Positions 1 to 9,637 of a DNA stretch of 64,000 bases are shown here, piece by piece. The stretch spans positions 620,001-684,000 of the forward strand of contig NZ_VWPH01000001.1 of NCBI RefSeq assembly GCF_008630535.1, in the 5' to 3' direction. Every line of letters starts with the position of its first letter. Within the stretch, counting starts at the first letter, position 1. The notes beneath the pieces are model-generated. The model saw nothing but the letters and a program-made list of their open reading frames with translations. It did not search any database and was not told the origin of the DNA. Source of the DNA: Saccharopolyspora hirsuta. GTDB taxonomy: Bacteria > Actinomycetota > Actinomycetes > Mycobacteriales > Pseudonocardiaceae. The translations under genes and the position numbers were made by a program.

Positions 1-1324
<1,324 letters not shown>

Positions 1325-1440
1325 TCACCGACGCTGCGCACGAAACCAGCCGCGCCTGCGGCGGCCAATGCCCCCGAACGCCCTTCCACACGATCGGGAA
1401 TCCGCGTCGCCCGCCCGGCCCAGCGCGATGTCGCGCTCGG

Positions 1441-3045
1441 TCACCTCCGCTCGTGCACGACTCCTCCGTCGACCATGGTCAGATCCACCTCGCACCGCCA
1501 GATCTCCTGCGGCGGCAAGGAGAACGGGTTGCGGTCCAGCACCACGAGATCGGCGGCCTTGCCGACCTCGACGGTCCCGGTCTCGCGGTCGGCGTGGTTG
1601 ACCCACGCGCTGCCCGCGGTGTAGGCGGCGAGCGCGTCGACGAGGTCGAGCGACTGCTCGGGCAGGAACGGCGGGTCGTCGGTGCCCGGTTCGCTCCGGT
1701 TGACCGCCACGTGCACCGCCAGCACCGGATCGGCCTCGGACACCGGCCAGTCGCTGCCTGCGGCCAGCACCGCGCCCGCCGCGCGCAGCGACCGGAACGG
1801 GTACTGCCAACCGGCCCGGCGGTGCCCCAGCCGCGGCGCGGTCAGCTCGGTCATCGCCGCGTCGTTGACCGCCCACCGGGGCTGGATCGTCGCCACCACG
1901 CCGAGTTCCCGGAAGCGCGGGACGTCGGAGGGGTGCACCACCTGCACGTGCGCGATCTGGTGGCGCAGGTCCCGCTCGCGCGCCCCGGCCAGCGCGTCCA
2001 GCACGTCGCGCACCGCCCGGTCGCCGATGGCGTGGAAGTGCAGCTGGAACCCGGCGGCGGCCAGCTCCGGCACCACCTCGGCGAGCAGCTCGGAGTCCAC
2101 GAAGGACAGTCCGCTGCCGTGGCTGCCGAGGTAGGGCAGCAGCAGCGCGGCGGTGAAGTTCTCGCACACGCCGTCCTGCATGATCTTCACGGTGTCGGCC
2201 CGGAACCGGTGCCCGCGCGCCTTCTCCCGCCGGTGCCGCAGCTCCTCGACCTGCTCCCGGCCGCGGCCGCGGTCCCACCACAGCGCGCCGCGCACCCTGC
2301 CGGTCAGCAGCCCGCGCCGGTCGGCGTCGAGGTAGGTCGGGAGCAGGTCGTCGTAGCCGAGGTAGGGGCCGACGATCGCGTCGTGCCAGGACGTCACGCC
2401 GCGGGAGTGCAGGTGCCGCTGGCCCTCCAGCAGTCCGGCGAGGTACTCCTCAGGCCCGGTGGGCGGCAGCACTTCCTCGACCAGCCGGGTGGCTCCTTCG
2501 TGGAGGGTGCCGGACGGTTCGCCGTCGGCGTCGCGCTCGATCCGGCCGTCCGGCGGGTCGGGGGTGTGCCGGTCGACCCCGGCCAGCCGCAGCGCGGCGG
2601 TGTTCACCCAAGCCCCGTGGTGGTCGCGGTTGAGCAGGTACGCCGGGCGCGCCCCGGTCACCGTGTCCAGCGCGGCGCGGTCCGGTGCGCCGCCGGGGAA
2701 CTGCCCCATGTCCCAACCGCCGCCGAGCACCCAGTCCGCGTCCGGGTGCGCGCGCTGGTAGGCCTCGACCTGCCGCAGGCACTGCGCGGCGTCGAGGCAG
2801 TCGGTGAGGTCGCAGCGGAGCCGCTCGATCCCGCCGTAGACCGGGTGCACGTGCGCGTCGTGGAACCCCGGCAGCAGCAACCGGCCGCGCAGGTCGACGA
2901 ACTCGGTGCGCGCGGACCAGCGCTCCCGCACGGCGTCCCGGCCGACGGCGACGATCCGGCCGTCGCGCACCGCCACCGCATCGGTGAACGACCGGGCGGC
3001 GTCCATTGTGGCCACCGGGCCACCGGCGAACACCACATCGCGCAT
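1441..3045 (-). CDS. Amidohydrolase family 3 (YtcJ-like) metal-dependent hydrolase
   Basis: A 534-residue TIM-barrel amidohydrolase that probably cleaves an amide, carbamate or similar C-N bond; the substrate cannot be read from sequence. The metal-binding HxH is in FHDAHVHP (H65, H67), a later His is in HFHAIGDRAV, and the catalytic Asp is in AAGSDWPVS. The N-terminal beta-sandwich strand motif and the C-terminal ADLVVLDRNPF motif are typical of the family. No strong ribosome site precedes the ATG, so the message may be leaderless. It lies 140 bp from the geosmin gene on the same strand. Two further family members lie at 52.7 and 57.5 kb. Confidence 0.88.
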   Translation of the reverse strand: MRDVVFAGGPVATMDAARSFTDAVAVRDGRIVAVGRDAVRERWSARTEFVDLRGRLLLPGFHDAHVHPVYGGIERLRCDLTDCLDAAQCLRQVEAYQRAHPDADWVLGGGWDMGQFPGGAPDRAALDTVTGARPAYLLNRDHHGAWVNTAALRLAGVDRHTPDPPDGRIERDADGEPSGTLHEGATRLVEEVLPPTGPEEYLAGLLEGQRHLHSRGVTSWHDAIVGPYLGYDDLLPTYLDADRRGLLTGRVRGALWWDRGRGREQVEELRHRREKARGHRFRADTVKIMQDGVCENFTAALLLPYLGSHGSGLSFVDSELLAEVVPELAAAGFQLHFHAIGDRAVRDVLDALAGARERDLRHQIAHVQVVHPSDVPRFRELGVVATIQPRWAVNDAAMTELTAPRLGHRRAGWQYPFRSLRAAGAVLAAGSDWPVSEADPVLAVHVAVNRSEPGTDDPPFLPEQSLDLVDALAAYTAGSAWVNHADRETGTVEVGKAADLVVLDRNPFSLPPQEIWRCEVDLTMVDGGVVHERR

Positions 3046-3130
3046 ACCGGGATTGTGTCAGGTCCGGCGAACCCGCACCCCGGTCGATTGTGAGGACCAC
3101 CGGAATCCCGGCCTGCGGCCGGGCGCGGAC

Positions 3131-3152
3131 CGCAGTTTCAATTGAAACTGCG
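3131..3152. repeat. Perfect 22-bp palindrome, TTTCAATTGAAA type
   Basis: The sequence from CGCAGTTTC through GAAACTGCG is a perfect palindrome with an AT-rich core in GC-rich DNA. The 20-bp inner part recurs exactly at 31923-31942 and 33721-33740, and with one change at 33680-33699. It lies between two minus-strand genes, 130 bp past the stop of the upstream one. It could fold as a short hairpin or bind a dimeric protein. Confidence 0.85.
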
Positions 3153-3220
3153 ACCTCGCGGTGTGTCCGGCGCACGACACGCCGGAGGCAGCGGACAGCT
3201 CCGCCCTCCGGCGGAGACTT

Positions 3221-3268
3221 CCGCGATTTCAATGGAAATCGGACCTCCGATTTCCATTGAAATCGCGG
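3221..3268. terminator. Head-to-head pair of GATTTC-N4-GAAATC palindromes forming a 23-bp stem
   Basis: Two 23-bp arms (3221-3243 and 3246-3268) are perfect reverse complements separated by CC. Each arm is itself palindromic (GATTTC-AATG-GAAATC). It starts 16 bp past the stop of the minus-strand YezG-like gene, so it probably acts as a terminator, though there is no U-run. Near-identical pairs occur at 31805-31852 and 50469-50510. Confidence 0.75.
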
Positions 3269-3283
3269 TCTCCCGGGGTGGTG

Positions 3284-4102
3284 TCAGGCGCGCTGTTCGC
3301 CGGTGATGAGGGCGACGGCCTGCTCCCGGACCGGCTCGGCGACCTCGGGGACCCGGAAGCCCCGGCCGCGGATGTGCGCCACCAGGTCGGCCTCCGGGGC
3401 GACGCCGTGCTGGCGCAGGTAGTAGCCGACCGCGCCGGGCCAGACCCAGGAGCCGTCGGTGTGGAAGGTCATCGGCACCGCCGGGCTGCGGTTCGGGTCG
3501 AGCCGGTCGGTGTCGTAGCTGCGCGCGGCCAGCACGATCGGGGCCCGCTCCAGGTAGTCCGCGATGGGCTCCAGCTCGGCGGGGTCGAGCTCCGGGCGCT
3601 CGGTGATCGGCCGCCCCGAGTCGTCGAAGACCTCGGCGGTGCGCAGCTGCGCCGCGGGACCGGGGGCGAGCCAGGCCGGGGTGGCGGCGGCCGGGCGCGG
3701 GAAGCGGCTGAGCTCGTCGGCGAAGGCGGCGGGCGGGGGAGCGGTGCGCCAGTTCGGCTCGTAGTCCCCGTTGAAGTCGACGGTGTAGCTGCCGGGGCGC
3801 TCCAGCCGGTACAGCGCGCTCACCCAGGTGCCGCGGTCCGGCTGGTACATGCCCCGGCGCAACCGGGTGAACAGCTCGGCGGCCTCCGGGGGAGCGGCCA
3901 GCGGGACGGCGGTGCCGTTGGGCGCGATCAGCTGCGCGACCAGCTCCTGGTGGTCGCCGAGCGCGCGGTACTCGACCGTGGCCTCACGCCAGCCAGGGGG
4001 CAGGGAGCGCACGATCAGCCGGCCGATCTCCTGGATCAGCTGCTGCTGCGTCGCCTCGTCCAGCGATCCCGGCAAGTCATGGGGTCGTCCCGGTTGGCTC
4101 AT
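3284..4102 (-). CDS. YezG/DUF600-like protein with an extra C-terminal domain
   Basis: A 272-residue cytoplasmic protein. Residues about 10-150 resemble the YezG (DUF600) immunity family, with a central RGTWVSALYRLERPGSYTVD segment and DFNGDYEPNW followed by a PPPAAFADELSRFPR segment. Residues about 175-270 form a second domain with MTFHTDGSWVWPGAVGYYLR, seen in other actinobacterial proteins but of unknown role. YezG relatives are often antitoxins for secreted toxins, but no toxin gene is adjacent, so function is open. The ATG at 4102 is chosen over an upstream ATG at 4111 because GGAAGG lies 8 bases before it. Confidence 0.72.
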   Translation of the reverse strand: MSQPGRPHDLPGSLDEATQQQLIQEIGRLIVRSLPPGWREATVEYRALGDHQELVAQLIAPNGTAVPLAAPPEAAELFTRLRRGMYQPDRGTWVSALYRLERPGSYTVDFNGDYEPNWRTAPPPAAFADELSRFPRPAAATPAWLAPGPAAQLRTAEVFDDSGRPITERPELDPAELEPIADYLERAPIVLAARSYDTDRLDPNRSPAVPMTFHTDGSWVWPGAVGYYLRQHGVAPEADLVAHIRGRGFRVPEVAEPVREQAVALITGEQRA

Positions 4103-4335
4103 GCTCCGCATCCTTCCAGCCGCGCGGTGATCTTGGGAGTGGTTTGGGCCAAGTCCCGGCGCGGTTCGCGCTGCGCCCGCGTCCGTCGCGATCGGAAGCT
4201 TAGGACCGCCCATCCCCCGTTCGTGTGGCCTGGTGTCCGGAGGTCCTTTCGGTGCTGGTCGGAGGCGGTTCGGGCAGCTGGGAAACAGGGGGACACGCAC
4301 CCGTTCCGATGATGTAACCCTTGTCCGAGAAGTCG

Positions 4336-4349
4336 ATTGTTGACAATCA
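4336..4349. promoter_or_regulatory. GATTGT-TG-ACAATC inverted repeat overlapping a TTGACA element
   Basis: A 14-bp inverted repeat with perfect 6-bp arms covers a plus-strand TTGACA (4340-4345). A weak -10 follows near 4363 (TTAACT). It lies about 270 bp upstream of the dehydrogenase at 4612. Inverted repeats of the TTGT-N2-ACAA kind are typical operators of GntR-type repressors. This is the only clear regulatory signal in the 509-bp gap between the divergent genes ending at 4102 and starting at 4612. Confidence 0.45.
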
Positions 4350-4403
4350 GATCCGGCCGCCCTTAACTTCGAGCCAACCGGGCGGACATGCGGGAGGTGG
4401 GCC

Positions 4404-4481
4404 ATGCGAACCGAGTCCTTCCGCAACCCACGCCCCGCCCGTTGGTTGTCCTCTTCCTCGCTCTGGCTGCGACATCACTGA
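4404..4481 (+). CDS. Possible 25-residue leader peptide
   Basis: A short ORF starting ATG CGA ACC, preceded by a strong GGGAGGTGGG ribosome site. The peptide reads MRTESFRNPRPARW followed by LSSSSLWLRHH. It lies downstream of the candidate promoter at 4340 and 130 bp upstream of the dehydrogenase start. The strong ribosome site and the Ser/Trp/His-rich end fit a translated leader, but nothing proves translation, and such ORFs arise by chance. Confidence 0.3.
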   Translation: MRTESFRNPRPARWLSSSSLWLRHH

Positions 4482-4611
4482 CCGGCCGATTCCGGCCGAT
4501 GGGCGAGCACCGCGGTTGAAGCGGCTCGCCGACAGCTCTCGATCACTGGTTGCACTCCCCGCGCGGGCTCTCCGCAGCGGGTTCACGCGTTGAAGGAAGG
4601 AGGTTCGGCCC

Positions 4612-5805
4612 GTGGCACTCGTCGACCGCGACCCGATGATGCGGGTGATCTGGACGGACCCGGTGACCGGCCGCAACGGTTACCTGGTGGTGCACAGCCT
4701 GGTGTCCGGTCTGGCCACCGGCGGGACCCGGATGCGCGCCGGGTGCACCCTGTCGGAGGTGGAGGACCTGGCGCGCGGCATGGCGCGCAAGACCGCCGTG
4801 TTCGACCTGCCGGTCGGCGGGGCGAAGGGTGGCATCGACTGCGACCCGAAGGACCCGGAGGCCAAGGGCGTCCTGCGCCGCTTCGTGCAGGCGATGCGGC
4901 CCTACCTGGACGCGCACTGGGTGACCGCCGAGGACCTCGGGGTCCCGCAGCACCTGATCGACGAGGTGTTCGCCGAGGTCGGGCTGCACCAGTCCTACCA
5001 CGCCGCGATCCGCCGGGCCCCGGACGCGGAGCGCACGCTGCGCCGCGTCCGCGCCGGGCTCAACGCCCCGGTGCCGGGCGGGCTGCTGCTCGGCGACGTG
5101 GTCGGCGGCTACGGCGTCGCGCAGAGCTGCCTCGGCGTCGTGCACGCGAAGGGCTGGGCTCCCCAGGACACCACGGTCGCGGTGCAGGGCGTCGGCACGA
5201 TGGGTGGCGGTGCGGCCTACTACTTGCACGAGGCCGGGCTGAAGGTGGTGGCGATGGCCGACGCGGCCGGGACGCTGCACGACCCGGACGGCCTGGACGT
5301 CCCGGCGCTGCTGGACGCCCGCGACCGGTTCGGCGAGATCGACCGCAGCCAGGTGCCCGCGCACGTGCGGCGCGCGCCGCGCGAAGCGGTGCTCGGCGCC
5401 GAGGTCGACGTGCTCATCCCGGCCGCGGTGTCCTACGCGATCAAGCCGCCGCAGGTCCCGGAGGTCAACGCCAGGGTGATCGTCGAGGCGGCCAACACCC
5501 CGGTGACCGCCGACGCCGAGGAAATGCTGGCCACGCGCGGCATCCCGGTCGTCCCGGACTTCGTGGCCAACGCGGGCGCGGTCGCCTGGGCCTGGTGGCT
5601 GCTGCTGGGACGGGTGGACGCCGACCCGGTGCTGTCGTTCCAGGTGTTGCGGGAGGAGATGCTGGCGAAGATCCCGCCGCTGCTGGCGGCTTGGGACGCC
5701 GAGGGGCTCACCCCGCGGGCCGCGGCGCTGCTGCTCGCCGAGCAGCGGACCGAGCAGAACCTGGCCGCGGAAGCCCGCGGGCAGGGCCTGCTGAGCATCC
5801 CGTGA
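4612..5805 (+). CDS. Glu/Leu/Phe/Val family amino-acid dehydrogenase
   Basis: A 397-residue NAD(P)-dependent dehydrogenase that oxidatively deaminates an amino acid. The N-terminal domain carries the substrate and catalytic lysines (K60 in ARKTAVF and K72 in PVGGAKGGI). The C-terminal Rossmann domain has [10 protein letters not shown] near residue 190, and the sequence ends with the FVANAGA motif of the family. Glutamate or a branched/aromatic amino acid is likely; the exact substrate cannot be assigned. The GTG start has an excellent GAAGGAAGGAGG ribosome site. The gene stands alone, with a possible leader ORF and operator upstream. Confidence 0.88.
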   Translation: MALVDRDPMMRVIWTDPVTGRNGYLVVHSLVSGLATGGTRMRAGCTLSEVEDLARGMARKTAVFDLPVGGAKGGIDCDPKDPEAKGVLRRFVQAMRPYLDAHWVTAEDLGVPQHLIDEVFAEVGLHQSYHAAIRRAPDAERTLRRVRAGLNAPVPGGLLLGDVVGGYGVAQSCLGVVHAKGWAPQDTTVAVQGVGTMGGGAAYYLHEAGLKVVAMADAAGTLHDPDGLDVPALLDARDRFGEIDRSQVPAHVRRAPREAVLGAEVDVLIPAAVSYAIKPPQVPEVNARVIVEAANTPVTADAEEMLATRGIPVVPDFVANAGAVAWAWWLLLGRVDADPVLSFQVLREEMLAKIPPLLAAWDAEGLTPRAAALLLAEQRTEQNLAAEARGQGLLSIP

Positions 5806-5845
5806 ACCGGTGCTCACGGCGGCGTTGACATGCAGCGATCGAGGT

Positions 5846-5874
5846 GTGACAACCCGCAGTCGGAGTGCTAGCGT
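5846..5874 (+). promoter_or_regulatory. Candidate promoter of the cspA leader transcript
   Basis: GTGACA (5846-5851) and TAGCGT (5869-5874) are separated by 17 bp, with a TGC extension before the -10. The predicted start is near 5881, about 30 bp upstream of a strong terminator and 157 bp upstream of the cold-shock ORF. Confidence 0.5.
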
Positions 5875-5909
5875 TGCGGTGGTTGCAGTTTTGGCCCCAG
5901 CAGTACTGG

Positions 5910-5941
5910 AAAGTGCCTGCCAGAACGCAGGCACTTTTTTT
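5910..5941 (+). terminator. Canonical intrinsic terminator inside the cspA leader
   Basis: An 11-bp perfect stem (5910-5920 with 5927-5937, loop CAGAAC) runs into seven T residues. It is one of only two clear U-run terminators in the window. It lies downstream of the candidate promoter at 5846-5874 and upstream of cspA, so it is either an attenuator or the end of a roughly 60-nt RNA. It also sits 105 bp past the dehydrogenase stop and could serve that gene. Confidence 0.85.
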
Positions 5942-6037
5942 GTGCCGTGGTGCCGCACCGGCACGAGGGTGATCAGCTCGGCGACCGCGGGTCTGCGCAG
6001 TGTTGACCCTGGCCAGCAGAATCAGGAGAAACAAGGA

Positions 6038-6241
6038 ATGGCTACCGGTACGGTCAAGTGGTTCAACGCGGAGAAGGGCTACGGGTTCATCACCCCCGAC
6101 GGCGGCGGCGCCGACGTCTTCGCCCACTACTCCGCCATCGACGCCACCGGTTTCCGCACGCTGGAGGAGAACCAGCGGGTGGAGTTCGACATCGCCCAGG
6201 GCCCGAAGGGCCCGCAGGCCGCGGGTATCCGCACCATCTGA
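6038..6241 (+). CDS. cspA: Cold-shock protein
   Basis: A 67-residue single cold-shock domain, an RNA/ssDNA-binding chaperone. The RNP1 motif is [11 protein letters not shown], the RNP2 motif is DVFAHYSAI, and the protein opens with [14 protein letters not shown] as in actinobacterial CspA proteins. The length is normal. The ribosome site is AGGAGAAACAAGGA. The long leader with an intrinsic terminator suggests post-initiation control. Confidence 0.95.
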   Translation: MATGTVKWFNAEKGYGFITPDGGGADVFAHYSAIDATGFRTLEENQRVEFDIAQGPKGPQAAGIRTI

Positions 6242-6356
6242 CGAAGGGTCGTGCCGTTCTGGCACGGCGGCGCATCGGAGTGTGCTCTGATGCCGCCTCG
6301 CGGGGGCGGCAGGTCCGGGCCGTCCGCGGTGCCGGTCTGCCGCCTAGGAGGACCGC

Positions 6357-6379
6357 GGTTTTCACCCGTTCCGGGGTAT
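6357..6379 (+). promoter_or_regulatory. Possible SigB-type promoter
   Basis: GGTT (6357-6360) and GGGTAT (6374-6379), 13 bp apart, resemble stress-sigma promoters of actinomycetes (GNNT-N14-16-GGGTAY), one base short of the usual spacing. It points to the epimerase gene at 6433. Confidence 0.35.
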
Positions 6380-6432
6380 CCCATCGGGGTAGGCTTTCCA
6401 GCCGCTGACGTCTAACCCGGTGCGAGGTCGAA

Positions 6433-7374
6433 GTGCCCCTGCGTGTGGTTGTCGCCGGTGCGACCGGCGTGGTCGGAAGAACGCTCCTGCCGCTGCTGCG
6501 GGAGAGAGGTCACCACGTCACCGCGCTCGTCCGGCGCGTTGATCGGCTCGACTGCCCGACGTCGGTGGACGACGTCGCCGTCGCCGACCTGCTGGATCCC
6601 GACGGGGTGCGGCGCGAGCTGCGCCGCGTCGCACCGGATGTCGTGGTGGACCAGACCTCCGGGATCGGCCGGACCGATCTCACCGACGGCCAGCGGCGCG
6701 CCGCGCGATCGCGCGAGCGGGCGTCGAAGAACCTGGTCGCGGCGTCGGTGGCGGCCGGCGCGACGCGCATCATCGGGCAGAGCACGACCGCTGCCTACCG
6801 TCCGCACGGCCACGACGTGCTGGACGAGGAATCACCACTGTGGACGGACGCGCCGGGCTGCTGGGGCGAAGCCGTCCGGGCCCAGGTGGCGATGGAGGAA
6901 GCGGTCCTGACCTGTTCGGACATCGAGGGCGTCGCGCTGCGCTACGGCACCCTCTACGGCCCGGGCACGCAGTACGCGCCGGGCGGTGCGATCCACTCGC
7001 GGGTGTGCGGCAGCGAGCTGCCGGTGGTCTCCGACGAGGTCGGGCTGACCTCGTTCACGCACGTCGAGGACGCGGCCGGAGCGGTGCTCGAACTGCTGGC
7101 GGGCGGTGAACCGGGCGCCTACAACGTGGTGGACAACGAACCGGCGGAAGCGACGGAGTGGCTGCCCGCCTACGCGCGGATGGCGGGCGGCCCGGCTCCG
7201 GTGTCGCTGACCCTGGAGCAGGCCAGGACCCAGCTGGACTGGCTGACGGTCCACCAGCTGACCGAGCAGCGCGGCGCGACGAACTTCCGCCTCCGCGAAA
7301 CCCTGGGCTGGCGCCCGAAGTGGCCCAGCTGGCGGGAGGGCTTCGCCGACCTCTTCGGCCACTGGCCGGGCTAG
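6433..7374 (+). CDS. NAD(P)-dependent epimerase/dehydratase-like protein
   Basis: A 313-residue extended short-chain dehydrogenase. The nucleotide-binding GATGVVG lies at residues 9-15. The usual YxxxK catalytic pair is not obvious: the corresponding region (APGCWGEAVRAQVAMEEAV) lacks the tyrosine, so it may be an atypical member that is not a sugar epimerase. The middle part has RYGTLYGPGTQYAPGGAI, common in this family. The GTG start opens PLRVVVAGATG. It is monocistronic, with cspA upstream and a FAD oxidase 113 bp downstream. Confidence 0.78.
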   Translation: MPLRVVVAGATGVVGRTLLPLLRERGHHVTALVRRVDRLDCPTSVDDVAVADLLDPDGVRRELRRVAPDVVVDQTSGIGRTDLTDGQRRAARSRERASKNLVAASVAAGATRIIGQSTTAAYRPHGHDVLDEESPLWTDAPGCWGEAVRAQVAMEEAVLTCSDIEGVALRYGTLYGPGTQYAPGGAIHSRVCGSELPVVSDEVGLTSFTHVEDAAGAVLELLAGGEPGAYNVVDNEPAEATEWLPAYARMAGGPAPVSLTLEQARTQLDWLTVHQLTEQRGATNFRLRETLGWRPKWPSWREGFADLFGHWPG

Positions 7375-7487
7375 CGGCCGTCCCGCACTGTGACCAGGTC
7401 CATCCCGCGGGCTGGACTTCGGGGCCGTTCGGCGGGTTAGGTTCTAGCGGCAAGACCGTTCCCACCCCAGGTCGGAGAGTTGACCCG

Positions 7488-8885
7488 ATGACCACCGCCG
7501 ATGTGCGCGCCCTGCGCGACCTGCTGCCCGAGGGCCGCGTTTTCGACGACGTCGACGTGCTGGAGGCCCACCGCCGGGACCGCGCCGGGTTCTGCCCGGC
7601 GGGCACCCCCGCGGTGCTGGTCCGCGCGCGGTCCACAGAGGATGTTTCGACGACGCTGGAGTGGGCGCACCGCAACCGGGTTCCGGTGGTGCCGCAGGGC
7701 GCCCGCTCCGGGCTGTCCGGCGCGGCCAACGCGCTGGACGGCTGCATCCTGCTGTCGCTGGAGAAGATGGACCGCATCCTCGACATCGACGTGTCGGAGC
7801 AGGTCGCCGTCGTCCAGCCCGGCGTGGTGAACGGGGTGCTCGCGGCGAAGGTCGCCGAGCACGGGCTGTTCTACCCGCCGGACCCCGGTTCGCGCAGCAT
7901 CTCCACGATCGGCGGCAACGTGGCCACCAACGCCGGTGGCATGTGCTGCGTGAAGTACGGCGTGACCGGCGACTTCGTCCGCGGCCTGGAGGTCGTGCTG
8001 GCCGACGGGCGGGTGATGCGCACCGGTCGCCGCACCGCCAAGGGCGTGGCCGGGTACGACCTGACGCACCTGGTCGTCGGCTCCGAGGGCACCCTCGGCG
8101 TGGTCACCGAGGTCACCGTGGCGCTGCGCCCGGCCGCCGCGCAGCCGCTGACCGCGGTCGCGTTCTTCCCGACCATCGCCGACGCCGTGCGCACGGTGGC
8201 CGGGTACCTGGGGGAGGGCTACCGGCCGTCGGTGCTGGAGTTCATGGACCGGCCCACGGTCAACGCGGTGCAGAAGATCGCCGACCTGGGTTTCCCGGAC
8301 GGCATGGCGGGGATGCTGCTGGTGCAGTCGGACCGGGGTGACGCGGCGCCGGGCGAGCTGGCGGCCTTCGAGGAGGTGGCCCGCGCGAACCAGGCCTCCG
8401 AGGTGGTCGTCGCCGACGACCCGGCGGAGGGCGAGCTGCTGATGCAGGCGCGGCGGCTGGTCGGCGACGCCCACGAGCAGCTCGGCCTGACGGTGCTGGT
8501 CGACGACGTGTGCGTGCCCCGCCGAAACCTGGTGAACCTGGTCGAGGGTCTGGGGCGGATCGCCGAGCAGTACCGGGTGCAGGTGCTCTGCGCCGGGCAC
8601 GCGGGCGACGGCAACATGCACCCGGTGGTCGCGTTCGACTCCGACGACGCCAAGGAGACCGTCCGCGCGCACCAGGCGTTCGACGCGATCATGGAGCTGG
8701 GCCTGGACCTCGGCGGCACCATCACCGGTGAGCACGGCGTCGGCCACCTCAAGCGGCGCTGGCTGGGCGAGGAGCTGGACGAGGCGGCCTTGAGCGCGCA
8801 GCGCGCGATCAAGGCCGCCCTGGACCCGCACAACATCCTCAACCCCGGCCGCGTCTTCCCCGATCAGGAGGAGTTCACCGCGTAG
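7488..8885 (+). CDS. FAD-linked oxidase, GlcD/D-lactate dehydrogenase type
   Basis: A 465-residue flavoprotein of the glycolate oxidase subunit D / D-2-hydroxyacid dehydrogenase family. The FAD-binding PCMH domain covers about residues 40-215, with PQGARSGLSGAAN and GSRSISTIGGNVATNAGG. The C-terminal cap carries AGHAGDGNMHP and GTITGEHGVGHLK, whose histidines bind metal and substrate in this family. It lacks the C-terminal ferredoxin domain of larger relatives. The ATG at 7488 has GGAGAG upstream; longer readings have no family support. The substrate is probably a D-2-hydroxy acid. Confidence 0.88.
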   Translation: MTTADVRALRDLLPEGRVFDDVDVLEAHRRDRAGFCPAGTPAVLVRARSTEDVSTTLEWAHRNRVPVVPQGARSGLSGAANALDGCILLSLEKMDRILDIDVSEQVAVVQPGVVNGVLAAKVAEHGLFYPPDPGSRSISTIGGNVATNAGGMCCVKYGVTGDFVRGLEVVLADGRVMRTGRRTAKGVAGYDLTHLVVGSEGTLGVVTEVTVALRPAAAQPLTAVAFFPTIADAVRTVAGYLGEGYRPSVLEFMDRPTVNAVQKIADLGFPDGMAGMLLVQSDRGDAAPGELAAFEEVARANQASEVVVADDPAEGELLMQARRLVGDAHEQLGLTVLVDDVCVPRRNLVNLVEGLGRIAEQYRVQVLCAGHAGDGNMHPVVAFDSDDAKETVRAHQAFDAIMELGLDLGGTITGEHGVGHLKRRWLGEELDEAALSAQRAIKAALDPHNILNPGRVFPDQEEFTA

Positions 8886-8894
8886 CGGCGCGGG

Positions 8895-9065
8895 TCAGTC
8901 GTGGTCGTAGGAGTCGTCGATCGGAACCTCGCGGTGCTGGTCGGCGAGATCGGCCGGATCGGCGTCGAGGGGAACCTCGACCTGCTCCGACTCCTCGTCC
9001 TCGACCAGTTCCTCGGCCTGCCGGGCCTGCTCGACCGCGTCGGCTTCGGGGGTCTCGGGGCTCAT
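8895..9065 (-). CDS. Small acidic protein of unknown function
   Basis: A 56-residue, strongly acidic protein (MSPETPEADAVEQ at the start, EVPIDDSYDHD at the end). GGAGG lies 5 bases before the ATG, and the coding bias is normal. Similar short proteins with a DPADxAxQ segment are widespread in actinobacteria, but I know no function. It is convergent with the FAD oxidase, with only 9 bp between stops. Confidence 0.75.
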   Translation of the reverse strand: MSPETPEADAVEQARQAEELVEDEESEQVEVPLDADPADLADQHREVPIDDSYDHD

Positions 9066-9149
9066 CGAACCTCCAGTCGGTCGCTGGGCGGAACACCCGC
9101 CACGGTAGCCATCCGAGCCGGTTCGGTCATCCCGAACACGAGGTCGTGC

Positions 9150-9179
9150 GCGGTGGTGGTCGCAAAGGACCACCACCGC
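9150..9179. terminator. Hairpin after the carnitine operon
   Basis: A perfect 12-bp stem (9150-9161 with 9168-9179, loop GCAAAG) lies 18 bp beyond the thioesterase stop, in the direction of minus-strand transcription. There is no U-run, as is common for terminators in GC-rich actinomycetes. Confidence 0.65.
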
Positions 9180-9196
9180 CCCTCCCGCACCAGCGG

Positions 9197-9637
9197 TCAG
9201 CCGATGGACCGACCGGCGTACTCCGGCAGCGGCTCGACCAGCGCGGCCAGCCGCTCGGCCACCGCTGCGGGGAACGGCGTGGTGCCGCCCTGCGCCTGGT
9301 CGACGTGCAGCGCCATGATCTCCTCGGTGGCCACGACGGTGCCGTCCGCGGACATCTCGTGGCACAGGCGCACCTTCTTCGCGCCCGCGTCCACCACGCG
9401 CGTGGTGATCACCAGCTCCGCGTCCGGCCCGACCTCCCGCAGGTACCGCACGTGGGCCTCCACTGTGTACAGCGAGCAGCCGGTGCTGGTGCGGTAGGCC
9501 TCGTCCAGGCCCACCTGGTCCATCACCGCGTCGGTGGCGAACCCGAAGACCAGCACGTAGTAGGCCTCGCTGAGGTGGCCGTTGTAGTCGATCCACTCCG
9601 GACGGACCGGCTGGCGGAACTCGGCGAGCCCGGTCAC
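9197..9637 (-). CDS. Acyl-CoA thioesterase (hot-dog fold), probable betainyl-CoA thioesterase
   Basis: A 146-residue hot-dog thioesterase with IDYNGHLSEAYYVLVFG, containing the DxNGH-type active-site motif of 4-hydroxybenzoyl-CoA-like enzymes. Its GTG start overlaps the dehydrogenase stop by 4 bases (GTGA), so translation is coupled. In carnitine degradation, cleavage of dehydrocarnitine gives betainyl-CoA, whose thioester such an enzyme hydrolyses to glycine betaine. That role is inferred from the three-gene set, not from sequence alone. Confidence 0.82.
   Translation of the reverse strand: MTGLAEFRQPVRPEWIDYNGHLSEAYYVLVFGFATDAVMDQVGLDEAYRTSTGCSLYTVEAHVRYLREVGPDAELVITTRVVDAGAKKVRLCHEMSADGTVVATEEIMALHVDQAQGGTTPFPAAVAERLAALVEPLPEYAGRSIG

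Noticed and set aside
6242..6432. Second short gene after cspA
   Set aside because: Frames are shadow-like; the area looks like leader and promoter DNA of the epimerase gene.
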